DNA from: Roseiarcus sp035606915
GTDB taxonomy: Bacteria > Pseudomonadota > Alphaproteobacteria > Rhizobiales > Beijerinckiaceae
DNA: 10,128 bases
NCBI GenBank assembly: GCA_035606915.1
Contig: DATNDU010000139.1
Span: 1-10,128, forward strand
Direction of reading: 5' to 3'
Shown here: positions 6,958 to 10,128 of the stretch, piece by piece
How the letters are laid out: the number at the start of each line of letters is the position of its first letter
Numbering within the stretch: the first letter of the stretch is position 1
Made by a program: the position numbers and the translations under genes
Notes under the pieces: model-generated
The model's input: only the letters and a program-made list of their open reading frames with translations
The model's database searches: none
What the model was told of the DNA's origin: nothing

Positions 6958-6979
6958 CGACGCCCTATATAGGGCGTCG
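6958..6979. repeat. 22-bp perfect palindrome over the lepB -10 box
   Basis: Each half is CGACGCCCTAT read inward, with no unpaired centre (axis between 6968 and 6969). It covers the predicted lepB -10 TATATA and the probable start of transcription. It could be a repressor site or a structural feature. It has no T-run on the minus strand, so it is unlikely to be the terminator of the upstream quinone oxidoreductase gene. Confidence 0.6.
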
Positions 6980-6993
6980 GCCGCCACGCCAAG
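6966..6993 (-). promoter_or_regulatory. Predicted promoter of lepB-rnc-era
   Basis: Read on the minus strand, CTTGGC (6993-6988) is followed after 16 bp by TATATA (6971-6966). This would place the transcription start about 27 nt before the lepB ATG. The spacing and shape match the candidate promoter in front of tRNA-Glu (CTTGCC, 16 bp, TATAGG). The -10 lies inside a perfect 22-bp palindrome (6958-6979). Confidence 0.5.
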
Positions 6994-7001
6994 CTTGAGG
7001 G

Positions 7002-7970
7002 TCAGGGAATCAGCACGATCGAGCCGGTCGTGCGTCGCGCTTCGAGATCGCGATGCACGCGTGCCGCCTCGGCGAGCGGGGCGTGATCGGAGACCGCGAT
7101 CTTGACGGCGCCGGCACCGACGACCTCGAACAGTTCCTTGGCCATCGTGTCGAGCCGGGCGCGGTCGGCGAGGAAGGTGAACAGCGTCGGCCGCGTCGCG
7201 TAGAGCGAACCCTTCTGGCCGAGCAGGCTGAGATTGAACGCCTCGACCGGCCCGGAGGCCGAGCCGAAGCTGGCGAACACGCCGAACGGTCTCAGGCAAT
7301 CGAGCGAGGCCGGGAAGGTCGCCTTGCCGACGCCGTCGTAGGCGACGGCGCACTTGGCCCCCTCGGTGATTTCGGCGACACGGGCTGGGAAGTCCTCAGA
7401 CGAATAGTTGATGACGTGGTCGGCGCCGCAGCCCTTGGCGATCTCCGCTTTGGGCGGCGAGCCGACGGTTCCGATGACGGTGGCGCCGAGATGCTTGCCC
7501 CACTGGCAGAGAATCTGGCCGACGCCGCCGGCCGCGGCGTGGACGAGGATGAAGTCGCCGGATTGTACGCGATAGGTCTGGCGCAGCAGGTATTGGGCGG
7601 TGAGGCCCTTCAGCATCATCGCCGCCGCCTGCTCATAGCTGATATTGTCAGGCAGCTTGACGAGGTGCTTGACGTCGACGTTGCGGGCCTCGGCGTAGGA
7701 ACCCGGAGTCGACACATAGGCGACGCGATCGCCGATTTTGAACCCCTCGACGCCGGCGCCGAGCGCGGTAATGACGCCCGCGCCCTCGCTGCCGGGAATC
7801 AGCGGCAGCGCCCCCGGATAGAGCCCGGAGCGAAAATAAGTGTCGAGGAAATTGACGCCGATGGCGTGGTGGCGCAGGCTCGCCTGCCCCGGGCCGGGAG
7901 CGGCAAGTTCGACGTCCTCCCATTGCAGGACTTCCGGGCCGCCGGTCTTATGGAAGCGGATGGCGCGCAT
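7002..7970 (-). CDS. Quinone oxidoreductase-like NADPH dehydrogenase (zeta-crystallin type MDR)
   Basis: This is a complete 322-residue zinc-free medium-chain dehydrogenase/reductase of the quinone oxidoreductase (QOR, zeta-crystallin) type. It begins MRAIRFHKTGGPEVLQWEDV, shows the catalytic-domain signature GVNFLDTYFRSGLYPGALPL and the following GSEGAGVI (70 region), and has a Rossmann segment ILVHAAAGGVGQIL (141-154) whose AAGGVG motif binds NADPH. The zinc-ligand cysteines of alcohol dehydrogenases are absent. Family members reduce quinones or enones with NADPH; the physiological substrate here is unknown. The ATG at 7970 has AGGAG 5 nt upstream and is preferred over an in-frame extension to 8123, which would overlap tRNA-Glu on the other strand. 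It reads away from the tRNA gene and toward lepB, with a 69-bp gap. Confidence 0.93.
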   Translation of the reverse strand: MRAIRFHKTGGPEVLQWEDVELAAPGPGQASLRHHAIGVNFLDTYFRSGLYPGALPLIPGSEGAGVITALGAGVEGFKIGDRVAYVSTPGSYAEARNVDVKHLVKLPDNISYEQAAAMMLKGLTAQYLLRQTYRVQSGDFILVHAAAGGVGQILCQWGKHLGATVIGTVGSPPKAEIAKGCGADHVINYSSEDFPARVAEITEGAKCAVAYDGVGKATFPASLDCLRPFGVFASFGSASGPVEAFNLSLLGQKGSLYATRPTLFTFLADRARLDTMAKELFEVVGAGAVKIAVSDHAPLAEAARVHRDLEARRTTGSIVLIP

Positions 7971-8047
7971 GATGTCTCCTCGCCGCGCCACGATGAACGG
8001 GCGCTGGCGCCGCATATAGGCGCTTGGCGCGAGGAGCGGAACCCGCG

Positions 8048-8075
8048 CTTGCCCTTTTGCGCGCGCGCGTATAGG
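8048..8075 (+). promoter_or_regulatory. Candidate promoter of tRNA-Glu
   Basis: CTTGCC (8048-8053) is followed after 16 bp by TATAGG (8070-8075), giving a predicted start about 34-35 nt before the mature tRNA. The spacer includes an alternating GC run (8059-8069). The arrangement matches the lepB candidate promoter in this window. Prediction only. Confidence 0.4.
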
Positions 8076-8115
8076 GACGATGCGGCGGGGTGGCGAGATC
8101 GCGCCGCGTTGAAGT

Positions 8116-8191
8116 GCGCCCATCGTCTAGCGGTCCAGGACGTCGCCCTTTCACGGCGAAAACAGGGGTTCGATTCCCCTTGGGCGCGCCA
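8116..8191 (+). tRNA. tRNA-Glu (anticodon TTC)
   Basis: A complete 76-nt tRNA cloverleaf can be drawn. The acceptor stem is GCGCCCA (8116-8122) with TGGGCGC (8181-8187). The anticodon stem is TCGCC/GGCGA around the loop CTTTCAC, with TTC at 8150-8152. The T arm is AGGGG-TTCGATT-CCCCT. A discriminator G and an encoded CCA end it (8188-8191). The D-arm sequence GTCTAGCGGTCCAGGAC is typical of bacterial tRNA-Glu. It is the last intact core gene in the window: an IS5-family remnant begins about 10 bp downstream. Confidence 0.97.
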
Positions 8192-8200
8192 AAGATTTTA

Positions 8201-8822
8201 GAGCGTGTCCTCATTTGAGCCAAGCCAAGGCGCAGACCAAATGCAATCCGGCGAGGAAATATCGGGTGGTCTTCTCATAGCGTGTCGCAATGGCCCGGAA
8301 CTGCTTGAGATATTGGAAGAAACGTTCGACTAAATTCCGTTCGGCGTATAGGGCGAAGTCACAAGCGCGTTTGGATTTCCGATTTGCCTTCGGTGGAATC
8401 ACGGGACTGATCTGTCGGATTTCGAGGCTGGCGATGAGCTGTCGGCGTCGTAATCCTTGCCGGCGAGAAGGGCCTGCGGTTGAACCTCGGCGCAAAGCCT
8501 TTCGGCTTGGGTTATGTCGTGAACTTGTCCGCCGGTGAGACTGAGCGCCAAGGGATTGCCAAGAGCGTCGACGATCATGTGAATCTTCGTCGTCAACCCG
8601 CCGCGCGAACGCCCTATGGCTTGGTCGAGCCCCCTTTTTTTTAGAACGCCGGCGCTGTGTTGGTGGGCTCGCACGATGGTCGCGTCGATCATCGCGTACT
8701 CATTGTCGGGATCGTCCGCCAAAGTCTTGAAAAGCCTCTCCCAAACACCGCTTTTCGCCCACCGCGAGAACCGCGTGTGAACATTCTTCCAGGCGCCGAA
8801 GCGCTCAGGCAGGTTACGCCAT
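8201..8822 (-). mobile_element. Truncated IS5-family (IS427-like) insertion sequence
   Basis: This is a remnant of an IS5-family element lying on the minus strand. The end beside tRNA-Glu looks intact: GAGCGTGTCCT at 8201 is a plausible terminal inverted repeat and follows TTA (8198-8200), a possible target duplication of the TNA type used by the IS427 group. The opposite end is missing. Transposase similarity stops abruptly near 8822, so the transposase N-terminus, its start codon and the matching inverted repeat are lost. What lies beyond 8822 is unrelated sequence. Confidence 0.75.
8211..8822 (-). pseudogene. IS5-family DDE transposase, N-terminally truncated and frameshifted
   Basis: Reading down from 8821, the product starts WRNLPERFGAWKNVHTRFSR, then WAKSGVWERLFKTLADDPDN. 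It continues through the first catalytic Asp in MIDATIVRAHQH, SRGGLTTKIHMIVDALGNPL and the second Asp region GKDYDAD. The frame then breaks near 8438-8440, where one base is missing compared with the expected DSLIASLE. The following frame gives LIASLEIRQISPVIPPKANR and the C-terminal motif YAERNLVERFFQYLK with the catalytic Glu, ending ALAWLK at 8211. An in-frame stop (8825-8827) precedes the first recognisable codon. A run of eight A and five G on the minus strand (8642-8630) is the type of slippery site used by two-frame IS5 members, but similarity continues in one frame through it. The protein cannot be functional. Confidence 0.85.
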
Positions 8823-8956
8823 CGTCAGCGCGGAGACATCCCCCTCGACGAGGCCGGTCGCGAAGTGCTGGAAGCCAGCGACCTGCCTCTAACCCAGATC
8901 ACCCGGCGCGACGTCGCGCGGATCTTCGGTGCAAAATCGCTTGCGATGACGTCCCC
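8823..8956. other. Unassigned segment between two IS remnants
   Basis: This stretch of about 130 bp separates the broken end of the IS5 remnant from the probable left end of the IS21 remnant. One plus-strand frame is open across it and would read GDIPLDEAGREVLEASDLPL and TQITRRDVARIFGAKSLA, but there is no convincing start and I do not recognise the family. It may be a fragment of a chromosomal gene or of another element, left after rearrangement. Confidence 0.4.
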
Positions 8957-9260
8957 TGAGGGGGGAGTTTCACGTCCAATAACGACCCCCTCTGAGTCAG
9001 CGTCCTTGCCTCTGGCCCCGACCGGCCGGGAAGGACGGATGGGGATGATAGGTGTGGATAGGATCGGCGATCTACGTCGCGTCTATTTTGACCAGGACCG
9101 TTCGATCAAGGAGATTGTGCGACGGGACGTGCAACCGACGCGGAAGTTCGGGTTTTGGGTCGACGCGCTGACTGCGCGTCTATTTTCGCGAGACCCAGAA
9201 ACCGGTGCTCGGCGCCCACGACAAGGCGTTCCAGTTTTACGGCGGGGTCTGTCGGCCATA

Positions 9261-9280
9261 GGGCGTCCGCTGGGACGCCC
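9261..9280. repeat. Small hairpin inside an insertion in the istA remnant
   Basis: GGGCGTCC (9261-9268) and GGACGCCC (9273-9280) form a perfect 8-bp stem with a 4-nt loop (GCTG). It lies in about 35 bp of extra sequence between the istA segments ending GGVCRP and starting GYGIYDN, which are adjacent in intact IstA proteins as I remember them. Confidence 0.5.
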
Positions 9281-9560
9281 GTCAAAATAACGGGCTACGG
9301 CATCTACGATAACATGAAGACGGCGGTCGAAACGATCTTCGTGGGCAAGCGCGCCGCTACCATGGCCGCTTTCTCCAGATGTGCTCTCACCATCTGATCG
9401 AGCCCGTGGCTTGTACTCCTGCTTCGGGCTGGGAAAAGGGCCAGGTGGAGAACCAGGTCGGCAATCTGCGCGACCAGATGTTTCGCCCCAAGCCCCGGGT
9501 GAAGAGCCTGGCCGAGTTGAATGCATAGCTGGAAGATCAATGCGTCGCCTACGCCAGGCG

Positions 9561-9596
9561 AATGCGGCATCCCGAGTTAATGCGGCATCCCGAGTT
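9561..9596 (+). repeat. Perfect 18-bp tandem duplication in the istA remnant
   Basis: AATGCGGCATCCCGAGTT occurs twice without a gap (9561-9578 and 9579-9596). In the istA frame it doubles the segment MRHPEL/MRHPEF just before KDRTIW, where intact IstA has a single HPEF-type motif. The length is a multiple of three, so it does not shift the frame. Confidence 0.9.
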
Positions 9597-9923
9597 CAAG
9601 GATCGAACGATCTGGGGGGTCTTCGAGGACGACGCCCGCACCGCCGGCCGAATGGTTCTGGTGCGCTCGCATGCCGAACGCCCCGCCGCTCTGTTGGGCG
9701 AGGAGGTCGTCGCCGGTCATCCCCGCTGCTTCCAGCGCGACACGATCGTCTACGACTCCTGGCGCTACCTGCCGGTGCTGATGAAGAAGCCCGGCGCCTG
9801 CGCAACGGCGCTCCGTTCAAGGACTGGGATTTGCCGGTCGCGCTGACCCAAGTGCTCGCCAAGCTGACGCCGCACGCCGACGGCGACTGTCAGTTCGTCA
9901 AGATTTTAGGAGCCGTGCTCAAT

Positions 9924-9943
9924 CACGGACTCGCACGGACTCG
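9924..9943 (+). repeat. Perfect 10-bp tandem duplication causing a frameshift
   Basis: CACGGACTCG occurs twice without a gap (9924-9933 and 9934-9943). Removing one copy restores a continuous istA frame reading VLNHGLGAVEAACAEAL, so the duplication is itself the frameshift. Confidence 0.9.
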
Positions 9944-10128
9944 GCGCGGTGGAGGCCGCCTGCGCCGAGGCGCTGGAGGCAGGTCTCGCCAGCGGTGACG
10001 TGATCCTGACTGTGCTGGCGCGCCGAGGCCAGCCTGCGCCGCCGCCCAGCATCGCCACCTCCGATGCGCTTCGCCTGAAGATCGAGCCCGCGGCCGATTG
10101 CAGCCGCTACGACCGCATAAGGAAGATC

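Larger units (their letters stand above)
8957..10128 (+). mobile_element. Decayed IS21-family insertion sequence, continuing past the window
   Basis: An IS21-family remnant is identified from the istA pseudogene (9045-10128). The left boundary is uncertain. TGAGGGGGGAGTTTCACGTC begins at 8957, about 88 bp before the istA start, which is a normal distance for an IS21 leader, and its 5' TG fits IS21 termini, but no second inverted repeat is in the window to confirm it. The istB helper gene, if present, would lie beyond 10128. Confidence 0.6.
9045..10128 (+). pseudogene. istA: istA transposase pseudogene (IS21 family), multiply disrupted
   Basis: IstA is the IS21 DDE transposase, normally about 500 residues. 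The remnant can be read piecewise. From ATG 9045 comes MIGVDRIGDLRRVYFDQDRS, whose helix-turn-helix is cut short (IKEIVRR fused to VQPTRKFGFWVDALTARL). A large deletion with a frame change leads to RETQKPVLGAHDKAFQFYGG, ending at a stop at 9259. A short insertion precedes GYGIYDNMKTAVETIFVGKR. Another frame from 9367 gives RFLQMCSHHLIEPVACTPAS and GWEKGQVENQVGNLRDQMFR, then a TAG at 9526 where Trp is expected. After an 18-bp duplication comes KDRTIWGVFEDD, joined by a deletion to ARTAGRMVLVRSHAERPA. A one-base loss near 9797 shifts to LRNGAPFKDWDLPVALTQVL. A 10-bp duplication shifts again to LGAVEAACAEALEAGLASGD, running to YDRIRKI at the window edge. Confidence 0.88.

Noticed and set aside
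6093..6998. Long plus-strand open frame of about 300 codons opposite lepB
   Set aside because: It is a shadow of lepB in GC-rich DNA: Asp/Val/Gly/Arg-rich composition, no recognisable motif, while the minus strand has a complete signal peptidase.
7053..8201. Plus-strand open frame of 382 codons opposite the quinone oxidoreductase gene
   Set aside because: It is antisense to a clear quinone oxidoreductase, runs through tRNA-Glu, and has no domain signature.
8630..8642. A8G5 run in the IS5 transposase as an active programmed frameshift site
   Set aside because: Similarity to IS5 transposases continues in the same frame on both sides, so no frameshift is needed here; the real frame break lies near 8438-8440.
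9924..9943. Short direct repeats as a CRISPR or attachment site
   Set aside because: There are only two gapless copies within istA, no spacers and no integrase; simple tandem duplication explains them.
9381..9998. 205-codon plus-strand frame as an intact novel gene
   Set aside because: Only its middle (LRNGAPFKDW to VLNHGL) matches IstA. The ends are out-of-frame readings of istA on either side of indels.

Overview
The window is GC-rich and looks like the chromosome of an alphaproteobacterium, most likely order Hyphomicrobiales (Rhizobiales). This rests on the lepB-rnc-era cluster, a divergent pair of small DUF465/YdcH-type genes, and protein wording such as the LepB stretch GDYLFVSKYSYGYS. 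The placement is inference from remembered families; no search was run.

Positions 1-8191 are an ordinary core region. It begins with the 3' part of queG (tRNA queuosine synthesis). Two small DUF465 coiled-coil genes follow, read away from each other, the minus-strand one ending in a clear intrinsic terminator. Next, on the minus strand, come a class II aldolase/adducin-type gene, an exported GyrI-like domain protein and a HAD phosphatase; the last two overlap by 4 bp. A spacer of about 250 bp carries a long REP-like hairpin and an AT-rich dyad around a perfect TATAAT, just before a plus-strand gene for a small basic helix-turn-helix-like protein of unknown role. The minus-strand operon lepB-rnc-era (signal peptidase I, RNase III, Era GTPase) lies beyond it, with a predicted promoter whose -10 sits inside a 22-bp perfect palindrome. 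A quinone oxidoreductase-like gene and tRNA-Glu(TTC) complete the core part.

Positions 8198-10128 are a graveyard of insertion sequences beginning a few bases after the tRNA. An IS5-family (IS427-like) element has lost its transposase N-terminus and carries a frameshift. After about 130 bp of unassigned DNA comes an IS21-family istA remnant that runs off the window. It has internal deletions, a nonsense codon, single-base indels, a small hairpin-bearing insertion, and two perfect tandem duplications (18 bp and 10 bp); the 10-bp one directly explains one frameshift.

No complete novel defence, biosynthetic or mobile system is visible. The points most worth a second look are the dyad/promoter of the helix-turn-helix gene, the palindrome on the lepB promoter, and the readable decay history of the IS21 remnant.
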